A stretch of DNA of 64,000 nt, from positions 1,935,841 through 1,999,840 of the forward strand of contig SCFE01000047.1 in NCBI GenBank assembly GCA_004352715.1, written 5' to 3'. Both the position numbers and the translations under genes were made by a program. This DNA is from Hofstenia miamia. Its lineage: Eukaryota; Xenacoelomorpha; Acoela. Below the pieces are notes generated by a model that did no database searches, was not told the origin of the DNA, and saw nothing but the letters and a program-made list of their open reading frames with translations. Below, one piece after another: positions 23,251-33,144 of this stretch (the first letter of the stretch is position 1; every line of letters starts with the position of its first letter).

Positions 23251-23839
23251 TTGAATATCATACAATGGTAAAAGAATTGCCAAAAATGTCCTGTATTTTT
23301 AGTATTAACCTATAAAATATTATATTTGTAGCCTTTATGATTTTAGGTTATCATGTGCAATTCGTTTAAAGGTATCTCCTTTTGACAAATTGGAATGTTT
23401 AAATAGATGTCTTCTTCTTAAACTACATGCATCTTCTCTACCTTGGTAATTTATTTTTTCTTAAGAGCCAAACTTAATCTTTTTGTAGGTGTTATGAAAA
23501 GATTGATTTTTATTAAATTTACTGAAGGCCAAAATGTATCACTGTAAGAAAGATTTATTCATCTAGCTTACAAACTCTTCAAATATTGGAATATTTGCTG
23601 TTGAAAATTTCTCGAATAAAATTGTAACTTTTAGAAGAACACATAAATTTTGCATTAAAAAACTGTATTCTTTTAACTTGAATGACATTGTTAACGTTTG
23701 TATATAAATGTTTGTGTTCGCATTTAATGAATTCATACTTAACATCAAAAGAATGATTGAAATTAAACTAATTTGTTTTGGTTATTATACTTTTTTTACA
23801 TTTTACTTTAAATTAAAAAATAGTTTTGCTATATTTAGA
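23251..23839. other. Spacer between transposase relic and companion-protein fragment
   Basis: AT-rich, without a recognised frame; it could hold introns or untranslated parts of the same element. Confidence 0.4.
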
Positions 23840-24016
23840 ATTTATGTAGTCGCCGAATTTATGGAAAGTGGCCAAGTCGACATTTGCCTGCAAAATAGCT
23901 TTTCAATGACCATCAAATATTCTACCCTCTTGTTGATGCTGCCAACCACAGGAAGAAAATGTCAACACCAAGTGAAACTTGGCGCAAGTTGTTATTCACA
24001 GTCATGCAAGAATACA
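23840..24016 (+). pseudogene. N-terminal fragment of a DUF4806-type companion protein
   Basis: The frame reads VVAEFMESGQVDICLQNSFS and then, one frame over, DHQIFYPLVDAANHRKKMST and PSETWRKLLFTVMQEYI before a stop. In invertebrates a VVEF..SG.V.IVP..W start, a WPP-like middle and a P...W segment are the usual N-terminus of proteins that end in a DUF4806 domain. The C-terminal half is not seen here, but a DUF4806-like set of exons lies behind the other copy of the same transposase (40.9-42.3 kb). Assignment is from remembered family patterns. Confidence 0.5.
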
Positions 24017-24157
24017 TTTGACTGTATACATGCTTACATTCATTGTTTAAATAATTTAATATGAATTCTAGAAATTGAATATGTCAAGGTGACTACTTAG
24101 TCGATCGTTACAGAGATGCAAACGTAAATGTATGATTTCATCAACACAAATTAGTAA

Positions 24158-24330
24158 CCCAAGTAACCATTTTACGCGTATAAGCACTTATTTTCGCTAA
24201 TCTCTAAATTTTGGCTTTATTCACGCTCTCAACAGCATGTTGTAAACACTTTATGATAAAAGCTTTGACAGAGCCTAAAAACGCAAAATGCGAGCCCTTT
24301 AATCACTCATTCGATCTTTGAGTTTCCATT
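24158..24330 (+). repeat. CCCAAGTAACCA-ended repeat, copy 2
   Basis: It starts CCCAAGTAACCATTTTACGC at 24158 and continues with TTTTCGC / ACGC-type words. The right limit is unclear. Confidence 0.45.
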
Positions 24331-24654
24331 CCATTGCAATGACATTATATTTTTGCAGCTGCTTTCCTGTGTTGAACAGTCTGTTTGTGAAATCAGCGCT
24401 GTGCACACAAACGAAAACCCAATAAACATTTTTGGTGTTTATCCTGTGATCAGGCTTGGGAAAAAATCGGATTTAAATTTAAAAAATCAAAAAAATCGGA
24501 TTTTTTTTATTTAAATCAGGCTTTTTTTTATTTAAATCGGATTTTTTATCTAAATTTCAATTTTACCCAGACAATCTTCCAAAGTAGTAAATATTAGATA
24601 TCTTTTTGATACTAATATTTTTGAAATACATTAATACAATCAATTTTAAACCTT

Positions 24655-24688
24655 TATTTGGCACTGTTGCATATATGCAACAAATCAA
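24655..24688 (+). repeat. piggyBac subterminal palindrome, left-end forward copy
   Basis: ATTTGGCA, a short spacer, then the perfect palindrome GTTGCATATATGCAAC (24666-24681). Counterparts lie at 25018-25033 (inverted unit), 26914-26929 and 29459-29474. Confidence 0.8.
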
Positions 24689-25009
24689 ACTTACTATGGA
24701 TAACAAAATAATATTGATAGTTCAGTGTCAATACCGCTCTTAAATATAATTCTTACCTTGATTTACAGTAATTTTGCAGCAAAAATCTGAACAATTGACT
24801 TAAAGCATAGTTTCCGACCGCACAGTTTCCAAAAAAAATAACCACTATATTTTTTTCTTCTATTAGTAGTGCATTATATATTTTTCAATGTTACTGACGG
24901 GTTTACAAAGCAATTTAGCTCATGAAACATATTGAGAAAGACCTTATTATATATAATCTATTCGATGAAAAGCTGCAGAATCTCATTTTCTCATTCTGCG
25001 GTTGAAGAT

Positions 25010-25047
25010 ATTCATTTGTTGCATATATGCGACATTGTCAAATAGGG
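25010..25047 (-). repeat. piggyBac subterminal palindrome, inverted copy
   Basis: On the minus strand this reads CTATTTGACAATGTCGCATA and continues as the palindrome with one mismatch (25018-25033). It faces the copy at the left end. Confidence 0.8.
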
Positions 25048-25377
25048 GGTGATTTTTATGTCAATATCATGAACATTCCCACGACTTTCGGCATCAAAAT
25101 TGCGAATCACCATGCAAAGCTGTGTCGTCATTCATGATTGAATCGTCATAGCAAGCTAACTTGAGGATCATTGATTGCTATTTATAGTACTTACGTCAGC
25201 CTCATTGCCAGTATATCATTCAATCGAGTCTTTATATTATTCGTTGTGCCGGAAGACTAAGGTGAGTTGAATTTATCAGCATTCAGCATTCAAGTGAGGT
25301 TATTCTAGGAAATATATTAGCAGCCACGCATTTAATTAAGATTTTACATTCCTATCATTTCTAGTACATAGTAATCC

Positions 25378-25860
25378 ATGGATACGCTACATGAATTCAT
25401 AATTGTCATGAGTCGGCTGAAGGAAGAAGGAATACTGGCAACCACGACCTTCAGGACAAATCGAATTGCGAGCTGTCCTTTGTCTTCAGAAAAAGAGTTG
25501 AAAGCTCAAGGGAGAGGTACGTTTGATTACAAGACGGATCTCAACAGTGGAATTCATCTCATGAAATGGTATGACAACAAATGTGTTGTGGTCGGCTCAA
25601 CTTTCTCTGGAATCAATGCAAAACAAACCGTTCGTTGTTGGGATGGGAAAACCAAGGCCTTTGTTGACGTCACATGTCCTGACATGATAGTTGATTATAA
25701 CTCCTCAATGGGAGGGGTTGATCTAGCTGATGTGCTGATTTCCTTGTATCGTACGAAAATGAATCCTAAGAAAAGATGGTATTTGAAGCTAATGTTCCAT
25801 TGCGTCGATATAGCGAAGATAAATGGGTGGCTATTATATCGCCATCACTGTGACCAAAGG
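25378..25860 (+). pseudogene. piggyBac transposase, central segment (copy A)
   Basis: An open frame of about 161 codons that includes DVTCPDMIVDYNSSMGGVDL, then ADVLISLYRT and KKRWYLKLMFHCVDIAKING. MGGVD..D is the last acidic pair of the piggyBac catalytic core (D447/D450 in the original element), and both Asp are present. The N-terminal acidic domain and the first two catalytic Asp are absent upstream. The frame runs into a single N at 25861, beyond which the sequence jumps back to DNA already present at 25262. It is therefore truncated partly by assembly. Confidence 0.85.
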
Positions 25861-25861
25861 N

Positions 25862-25947
25862 TGAATTTATCAGCATTCAGCATTCAAGTGAGGTTATTCT
25901 AGGAAATATATTAGCAGCCACGCATTTAATTAAGATTTTACATTCAT
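25862..25947. repeat. Assembly-type duplication of 25262-25348
   Basis: Immediately after the single N at 25861 the sequence repeats 25262-25348 nearly base for base. The likeliest cause is two haplotypes or overlapping contigs joined head to tail, not biology. Confidence 0.7.
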
Positions 25948-26210
25948 GTGAATTATAGTGGAAAATGTTCACCATTCATGACAAGCATTCTGGTGGTTTC
26001 ATAACCCTGTTATGTCCTTATCCATTACAGATAACTAATCAAAAGTCGTTAAGTTCATATTAGTTAAAATATTTCAATGCTTTGAAATAAATATTTTGTC
26101 TGTCTGGATTTGAAATTGAAATTAAATTTGCACCAAAAGTAACGGAATAGGTCATGGATTACTTTTTATTTCTCTGTTTCCTATCATTTCTAGTACATAG
26201 TAATCCATGG

Positions 26211-26628
26211 ATGGTATTTGAAGCTAATATTCCATTGCGTCGATATAGCGGAGATAAATGGGTGGCTATTATATCGCCGTCACTGTGACCAAAGGCAGCT
26301 GCCAAAGAAGGAAATGTTCGGCCTTAGAAAGTTTATTCTCCAGGTGGCCCAATCGCTGTGCTTGAAAGATGTGGATCTCCATCGTCCTGTTGGTCGCCCT
26401 ATCAAACGAAGCTTGTCTCCACCTCCTATTTGTGGCAAGAAACCAGCAATTGCTAAACCTATTCCGGAAGTACGGCTGGATCAACGTAGTCATTGGCCGG
26501 AAGTGAGAGACAAAAGAAACCGTTGCCGCCAATGCGTGTCCGGTTACAGCTACATTTACTGTTCCAAATGTGGTATATGCCTATGTTTGAACAAAGACAG
26601 GAACTGTTTCAAGGACTTTCACTGCTAA
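26211..26628 (+). pseudogene. piggyBac transposase, C-terminal segment with cysteine-rich domain (copy B)
   Basis: It reads KLIFHCVDIAEINGWLLYRR onwards and ends with RCRQCVSGYSYIYCSKCGIC and LCLNKDRNCFKDFHC, stop at 26628. The closely spaced Cys pairs form the C-terminal cysteine-rich domain that in piggyBac binds the element ends. Compared with copy A, the region from the ATG near 25378 to about 25781 is deleted: CCATGGAT is joined straight to GGTATTTGAAGC, sharing GAT at the breakpoint. About 220 bp upstream (25947-26168) has no counterpart in copy A. Confidence 0.85.
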
Positions 26629-26906
26629 ATCTTCCCAGAAATCCAAACTGACGTTTTTGATAATAAATGATGCTAGTATGAATCACAACTTTTTGATTGG
26701 GCATAATTTGGATTTTTAGTTAACAGTTTATTAGGGCCAAATATAGGCCTATATATATATACGTATCAACAACTGGTAACGCAAATAATCAATATTTCTT
26801 CAGAAATTAGGACGTTTTGCATTCAATAATGCTATAAATTATCAAAAGATGACATCTAAAAGCAGTTTATCAAAATAAGACAAATCTTCGTTTTTGTACC
26901 TCTATT

Positions 26907-27062
26907 TGGCAATGTTGCATATATGCAACAAATTATAAAATCTATCAGAAAACAGATATTGCAAAACAAATGGTACTTTATCTTCAAATAGACAATGCTT
27001 AACAAGTTAAAGTCAAAAAATAATTTTTCTGATCACTCTAACATAATGTGCCAAATACAGCA
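26907..27062. repeat. piggyBac right-end region, first copy (damaged terminus)
   Basis: CTATTTGGCAATGTTGCATA with the palindrome at 26914-26929, then the inverted TAATGTGCCAAATACAG near 27045-27062. Unlike the copy ending at 29611, the following bases are CACATTTT instead of GGTTAA, so this terminus is broken or rearranged. Confidence 0.65.
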
Positions 27063-28057
27063 CATTTTTTCTGTATTAACCCACATCAACACCCGTGGCG
27101 TTGATCTGCAATCTAACTCATTTTCAGCATACCTTTTCTTCTAGCGTAAGTTAATTTCGAAAAATATAATTCAGAACAGTCGCACCATTGATTGTATATT
27201 AGGGTGTAGTGACATCTGCGATTTTGACGCACATTTCAGGTATTGTTCAGGCAATATAGTAAGTCACAAAATGAACAATAAAAGTGATCTGATAGGACCG
27301 CAACCGTTCCCTTTTTACCACGGAAAAATCGAAAAAATGCCGAATTTTTATTAACTGATATCTTATTCCATTTCTCGATTTCAGGATACTGATATAAATA
27401 TCTGACGTACTTTTGCCTTTCGACAAAATTGGTTTTAGTTTTAGACACCTGAAAAGGTATAATCGTGAGTTTTTTGAATGAAAAAAAAAAAATCAAGAAT
27501 GTTCAATTTGGTTTGATTTTTAACCCACAAGACAGTTTACCTGTAAGAAATTATAAAGTATTGCCATGGAAAGTTACAGAAAAGGTGCAGCTATTATACT
27601 TTATTTCACTGTGCTTATGGAGAATAACACTCCCAACAACATGTAATATTAGTTTTATCTTTCTGTCAGTACATATTAGCAATGTCAGNTAGTTTTAGAC
27701 ACCTGAAAAGGTATAATCGTGAGTTTTTTGAATGAAAAAAAAAAAAATCAAGAATGTTCAATTTGGTTTGATTTTTAACCCACAAGACAGTTTACCTGTA
27801 AGAAATTATAAAGTATTGCCATGGAAAGTTACAGAAAAGGTGCAGCTATTATACTTTATTTCACTGTGCTTATGGAGAATAACACTCCCAACAACATGTA
27901 ATATTAGTTTTATCTTTCTGTCAGTACATATTAGCAATGTCAGCGATATATTTACTGTAGATATAATAAACAGGAAATGAAAGCTAATTAAGTATTTTAC
28001 GTTGCAGAAGTAGGCTATAACGTTCTTAAGACAGTTGTTATTGACAGATTTGCAGTC
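27063..28057. other. Interior or leader DNA with assembly duplication
   Basis: No recognised gene. Positions 27437-27688 and 27690-27942 are near-identical and separated by a single N at 27689, again an assembly-type duplication. The stretch 27943-28057 leads directly to the ATG of the gapped piggyBac frame. Confidence 0.55.
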
Positions 28058-29177
28058 ATGGCAAGCAAATATGTTACAAGAGGGGCTGTGANNNNNNNNN
28101 NNNNNNNNNNNNNNNNNNNNNNNNNNNNNNNNNNNNNNNNNNNNNNNNNNNNNNNNNNNNNNNNNNNNNNNNNNNNNNNNNNNNNNNNNNNNNNNNNNNN
28201 NNNNNNNNNNNNNNNNNNNNNNNNNNNNNNNNNNNNNNNNNNNNNNNNNNNNNNNNNNNNNNNNNNNNNNNNNNNNNNNNNNNNNNNNNNNNNNNNNNNN
28301 NNNNNNNNNNNNNNNNNNNNNNNNNNNNNNNNNNNNNNNNNNNNNNNNNNNNNNNNNNNNNNNNNNNNNNNNNNNNNNNNNNNNNNNNNNNNNNNNNNNN
28401 NNNNNNNNNNNNNNNNNNNNNNNNNNNNNNNNNNNNNNNNNNNNNNNNNNNNNNNNNNNNNNNNNNNNNNNNNNNNNNNNNNNNNNNNNNNNNNNNNNNN
28501 NNNNNNNNNNNNNNNNNNNNNNNNNNNNNNNNNNNNNNNNNNNNNNNNNNNNNNNNNNNNNNNNNNNNNNNNNNNNNNNNNNNNNNNNNNNNNNNNNNNN
28601 NNNNNNNNNNNNNNNNNNNNNNNNNNNNNNNNNNNNNNNNNNNNNNNNNNNNNNNNNNNNNNNNNNNNNNNNNNNNNNNNNNNNNNNNNNNNNNNNNNNN
28701 NNNNNNNNNNNNNNNNNNNNNNNNNNNNNNNNNNNNNNNNNNNNNNNNNNNNNNNNNNNNNNNNNNNNNNNNNNNNNNNNNNNNNNNNNNNNNNNNNNNN
28801 NNNNNNNNNNNNNNNNNNNNNNNNNNNNNNNNNNNNNNNNNNNNNNNNNNNNNNNNNNNNNNNNNNNNNNNNNNNNNNNNNNNNNNNNNNNNNNNNNNNN
28901 NNNNNNNNNNNNNNNNNNNNNNNNNNNNNNNNNNNNNNNNNNNNNNNNNNNNNNNNNNNNNNNNNNNNNNNNNNNNNNNNNNNNNNNNNNNNNNNNNNNN
29001 NNNNNNNNNNNNNNNNNNNNNNNNNNNNNNNNNNNNNNNNNNNNNNNNNNNNNNNNNNNNNNNNNNNNNNNNNNNNNNNNNNNNNNNNNNNGTTACAGCT
29101 ACATTTACTGTTCCAAATGTGGTATATGCCTATGTTTGAACAAAGACAGGAACTGTTTCAAGGACTTTCACTGCTAA
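28058..29177 (+). pseudogene. piggyBac transposase, both ends around a gap (copy C)
   Basis: The 5' piece starts MASKYVTRGAV, a plausible transposase start with upstream leader, and runs into 1,000 N. After the gap the sequence gives GYSYIYCSKCGICLCLNKDR and NCFKDFHC, then a stop at 29177, identical to the cysteine-rich end of copy B. The gap length is nominal, so the frames on either side cannot be joined and I cannot tell whether the gene is intact. Confidence 0.65.
28092..29091. other. Assembly gap (1,000 N)
   Basis: A round-number gap hiding most of a piggyBac transposase. Confidence 0.99.
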
Positions 29178-29607
29178 ATCTTCCCAGAAATCCAAACTGA
29201 CGTTTTTGATAATAAATGATGCTAGTATGAATCACAACTTTTTGATTGGGCATAATTTGGATTTTTAGTTAACAGTTTATTAGGGCCAAATATAGGCCTA
29301 TATATACGTATCAACAACTGGTAACGCAAATAATCAATATTTCTTCAGAAATTAGGACGTTTTGCATTCAATAATGCTATAAATTATCAAAAGATGACAT
29401 CTAAAAGCAGTTTATCAAAATAAGACAAATCTTCGTTTTTGTACCTCTATTTGGCAATGTTGCATATATGCAACAAATTATAAAATCTATCAGAAAACAG
29501 ATATTGCAAAACAAATGGTACTTTATCTTCAAATAGACAATGTTTAACAAGTTAAAGTCAAAAAATAATTTTTCTGATCACTCTAACATAATGTGCCAAA
29601 TACAGGG
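29178..29607. repeat. piggyBac right-end region, second copy (intact terminus)
   Basis: Near-identical to 26629-27062, with the palindrome at 29459-29474, but ending in CCAAATACAGGG directly before TTAA at 29608. This copy defines the right terminus of the composite. Confidence 0.75.
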
Positions 29608-29812
29608 TTAAAGAAGCTGACGATAAAAATACATACAAAACAACATTTCAGAGTTTGCCGATTCATTCCAATATCACAGCAATTACTTCAAAACAATTAG
29701 AATGTATCTTTTTTGTGTACTTGATTTAAATCAATAATCGAACTAATAATTTGCTTTGATTTAAATCATGATTTAAATCGAGTGATTTAAATCGACCAAC
29801 AGTGCACGTGAT

Positions 29813-30101
29813 AGGTAAGTGTTCCAGTCTACAAAGAAGTGTTCGTGTTTCTAAACACCATATTGAAACCAAAGTTGCATAATTTGATGTTTGAAATTGT
29901 TGTATAAAATTTTTAAATTTGTATTTTTACTTAAAACTTCAATTTTATGAATTAATATTTTTTAAATTTTTGTGCATTTTCAATATTTTAATAACTTAAA
30001 ATATATTTGGTAGAATGATTGTAATAACGGAACACTTCATCCTTGTAAAATTTAAAAAATCGTTAGCTTTCTATATGATATACTTCTTTAAATACGATAT
30101 A
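29813..30101. other. Short non-coding stretch
   Basis: AT-rich spacer between the hAT-like element and the next pogo-like terminus; nothing recognised. Confidence 0.5.
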
Positions 30102-30103
30102 TA

Positions 30104-30490
30104 CCGTAAAACAGGGTAATTCGGGCCAGGTAGGGTAATTCGGGCCACTTTAAATTTTCAACTTCCACGTTTCCTGATGATTACTAATTAACAGCTAGTT
30201 ACTTGAGTCAGTTCGTATGAAAGGTAATGATTCATACCTTTTAATTGATTCCTGCATTGTCACTCTATGTAAGTGTCCGCGCAGAGATAAAAGAAAAATC
30301 AATAGGTACATTGTTTTGATTGGTTAGGATCGCTGTAAGTAAAAATGTACAAATGTTCTGCCTAGATTTTGTTTATTAGTTGTCAGTTTTCACTTTTACT
30401 TTCACTCTGGGTCGAAATGGCTGACAAAATGCTAGAAGCTGTGAAATTTGTAAAGGAGAAAAAACTAAGCCAGAGACAAGCTGCTAAAAA
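30104..30490 (+). mobile_element. Second pogo-like family, copy 1 (5' end, then gap)
   Basis: After TA (30102-30103) the terminus reads CCGTAAAACAGGGTAATTCG. The unit GGGTAATTCGGGCC occurs twice, 20 bp apart. The next 300 bp match the copy at 33145 almost exactly, with different flanking DNA, so these are two insertions. The right end lies in or beyond the gap and is not seen. Confidence 0.7.
30417..30490 (+). CDS. pogo-like transposase, first 24 codons before gap
   Basis: MADKMLEAVKFVKEKKLSQR and then QAAK, identical to the start of the frame at 33455. The rest is in the gap. An ATG 48 bases further up is in frame, but the 33455 copy and the conserved leader favour this start. Confidence 0.65.
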
Positions 30491-31490
30491 NNNNNNNNNN
30501 NNNNNNNNNNNNNNNNNNNNNNNNNNNNNNNNNNNNNNNNNNNNNNNNNNNNNNNNNNNNNNNNNNNNNNNNNNNNNNNNNNNNNNNNNNNNNNNNNNNN
30601 NNNNNNNNNNNNNNNNNNNNNNNNNNNNNNNNNNNNNNNNNNNNNNNNNNNNNNNNNNNNNNNNNNNNNNNNNNNNNNNNNNNNNNNNNNNNNNNNNNNN
30701 NNNNNNNNNNNNNNNNNNNNNNNNNNNNNNNNNNNNNNNNNNNNNNNNNNNNNNNNNNNNNNNNNNNNNNNNNNNNNNNNNNNNNNNNNNNNNNNNNNNN
30801 NNNNNNNNNNNNNNNNNNNNNNNNNNNNNNNNNNNNNNNNNNNNNNNNNNNNNNNNNNNNNNNNNNNNNNNNNNNNNNNNNNNNNNNNNNNNNNNNNNNN
30901 NNNNNNNNNNNNNNNNNNNNNNNNNNNNNNNNNNNNNNNNNNNNNNNNNNNNNNNNNNNNNNNNNNNNNNNNNNNNNNNNNNNNNNNNNNNNNNNNNNNN
31001 NNNNNNNNNNNNNNNNNNNNNNNNNNNNNNNNNNNNNNNNNNNNNNNNNNNNNNNNNNNNNNNNNNNNNNNNNNNNNNNNNNNNNNNNNNNNNNNNNNNN
31101 NNNNNNNNNNNNNNNNNNNNNNNNNNNNNNNNNNNNNNNNNNNNNNNNNNNNNNNNNNNNNNNNNNNNNNNNNNNNNNNNNNNNNNNNNNNNNNNNNNNN
31201 NNNNNNNNNNNNNNNNNNNNNNNNNNNNNNNNNNNNNNNNNNNNNNNNNNNNNNNNNNNNNNNNNNNNNNNNNNNNNNNNNNNNNNNNNNNNNNNNNNNN
31301 NNNNNNNNNNNNNNNNNNNNNNNNNNNNNNNNNNNNNNNNNNNNNNNNNNNNNNNNNNNNNNNNNNNNNNNNNNNNNNNNNNNNNNNNNNNNNNNNNNNN
31401 NNNNNNNNNNNNNNNNNNNNNNNNNNNNNNNNNNNNNNNNNNNNNNNNNNNNNNNNNNNNNNNNNNNNNNNNNNNNNNNNNNNNNNNNNN
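30491..31490. other. Assembly gap (1,000 N)
   Basis: Hides the body of the second-family pogo-like copy 1. Confidence 0.99.
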
Positions 31491-32619
31491 GCATTTCCGA
31501 AAATGTTCTTTCAGAAAATCAATTTTCTCCCTAACAAAAGAATATTGAGCATCTTTAACTTGTAATATCTTAATTTACTTAAGACACTCATTTTTTTAAA
31601 AACAAGACTCAAAAAGAATCATGCCATACGATTTACATTTTTGGAGAAACAAAAACAACTTTCTGCTTTTATTTCACAAACACAGCCATTGTCTATGAAA
31701 GCCATTACTTGTCAAATACCACTCACGCTTAAATGTACGACGTTGTACATAAATTTGTAGATTGGATAATTTAAGCCTTGGTGGCATGTGGGTTTATAAA
31801 TACTTTGTTGAATAAAACTAGTTTTAGATATTGCTGAAGTTGTATTCACCTACATCCAAAAAATTTTGGTCACAGCTGTCCATTTTAATTCATAAAACTG
31901 AAAATGAAGTTAATTTAAGTACAATTGCACGCAGGAGTAGATTGATTATTTTTTGCTCTGTGCGAATTTTTACTAGACTAGCTATATTTTATGTAACGCA
32001 AAAAACTATTTTTCAAAGATTTGTGCAAGAATACTAATCCCTAGAAAGCATTACATTGCTTTATATATTCGCGTCGTTGGCAATGCATTCGAGAGGATTT
32101 CCGATTTCACTACATACGTGACGCAGGTTTGAGAGAAACGCGTCAACTCTTTTTAAATGATCGTTTATTTGAGCGAGAAGCTCGAATATTATTATCAAAA
32201 ATTTCACACACGTGGCGCAGGTTCCAGACAATGGCATTTAAACGAGAAACAGGATTTTTTTATGAAGCATTAAGTGCAAGGCTGTCACAATAATAATTAA
32301 TTTTTTTCAAAGGATGTTTAACATTTTTTGGTTTCTAAATATTATGGTCATATATTTTAAATGAAAGTGTATTGCAATTATATAGTTTGCGTGTTTATTT
32401 TGCTCTATGTAACCCCATATTTTTCTGTCTTTTGTATTAATACAAAAAATACAAAAACATGGAAGAATGAACATTTTGGTTTTCCTACTTGGTTGTGAGG
32501 TAACGCACATTACGTCACCTGCGTCACATCAGCTACGAAACTGATATATATATATATATAATTGGTTGAAAAAATAATTTTTATAACAGTGTAAAATGTA
32601 AAATTAATATAAATTTTAG
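31491..32619. other. Stretch without recognised gene
   Basis: A Arg-rich plus-strand reading of about 75 codons ends with a TAA at about 32290 (includes SKISHTWRRFQTMAFKRETG). It has no known family and no clear start. A short (TA)n lies at about 32543-32560. The rest is AT-rich. Confidence 0.4.
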
Positions 32620-32716
32620 GTGCAACAGCTCACAATCTAAGAATGGCCGTGCAAAAATCTGCATTCCATGAAGTAGAAACCCTGGTTTTACAGGCTGGTG
32701 GAAACGATATTGGCCA
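32620..32716 (+). CDS. Isolated exon resembling an SGNH-hydrolase segment
   Basis: A 97-nt stretch lies between a good acceptor (AAATTTTAG, AG at 32618-32619) and a near-consensus donor (CA then GTAAGT at 32717). In the open frame it reads ATAHNLRMAVQKSAFHEVET and LVLQAGGNDIGQ. A GAT..L..... then V..LVLQAGGND pattern resembles block III (GxND) of SGNH/GDSL hydrolases, found in esterases and in ORF1 of some LINEs. Neighbouring exons were not identified. It could be a host exon or a domesticated fragment. Confidence 0.4.
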
Positions 32717-33144
32717 GTAAGTTAAATTTTAACAAAATTTGTAAACCAATTTAATAAATGGAATAACCATGAAATTTTTCAAAATATCAGAATCTTTTAT
32801 CCGGGTTTCAGTAAAGATATATATTACGTTTTTCCGAATTTACATACTATATGCTTAAATTTATTGTGATTTGCACTAAGACCATTACCATTGAGTTATA
32901 TCACGTTAAAAAATTTTTAAAATTTTTTTTATTATCATTAATTATATTTTTCAAAATTGTTACCCATTCGTTAATTTCAATGTCTCCAGAAATAATTAAT
33001 CGAAATTTTTAAAAGATTTTAAATGATTACATAGTAAATTATAGAATTTGATTGTATATTAATTTTCTAGGTTTTTCCGAAAACGTTGTTAACTACGGCT
33101 TCGTAGAGAGAATGTGAAATCCGAATGTTCTTGCAAATTAGATA

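Larger units (their letters stand above)
24646..29611. mobile_element. piggyBac-type composite
   Basis: TTAA at 24646-24649 precedes a terminus that reads ACCTTTATTTGGCACTG. TTAA at 29608-29611 follows a terminus that reads CCCTGTATTTGGCACATTAT inward. TTAA targeting and CCCT-like ends are diagnostic of piggyBac. In between are three partial transposase segments, a near-repeat of the right-end region (26550-27060 against 29091-29606), two single-N joins with duplicated flanks, and a 1,000-N gap. I read this as one locus assembled from two or more diverged copies or haplotypes; the true copy number cannot be settled. Confidence 0.75.
24451..29804. mobile_element. Short hAT-like element (TTTAAATC family) split by the piggyBac composite
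   Basis: The left end CAGGCTTGGGAAAAAATCGG is at 24451. The right end, reading inward from 29804, is CACTGTTGGTCGATTTAAAT. The flanks CCTGTGAT (24443-24450) and CACGTGAT (29805-29812) agree at 6 of 8 positions, as expected for an aged 8-bp hAT duplication. Both ends are built of ATTTAAATC and AAAATCGGATTT words. Removing the inner piggyBac leaves about 390 bp without coding potential. Confidence 0.6.

Noticed and set aside
28058-29200. A single 380-codon protein across the gap
   Set aside because: The gap is a nominal 1,000 N, and the frame after it is not the one carrying the cysteine-rich domain.
30484-31494. Long open frames made of N
   Set aside because: They consist of gap characters; the same applies to the frames in the 35, 39, 55, 59-61 and 62-63 kb gaps.
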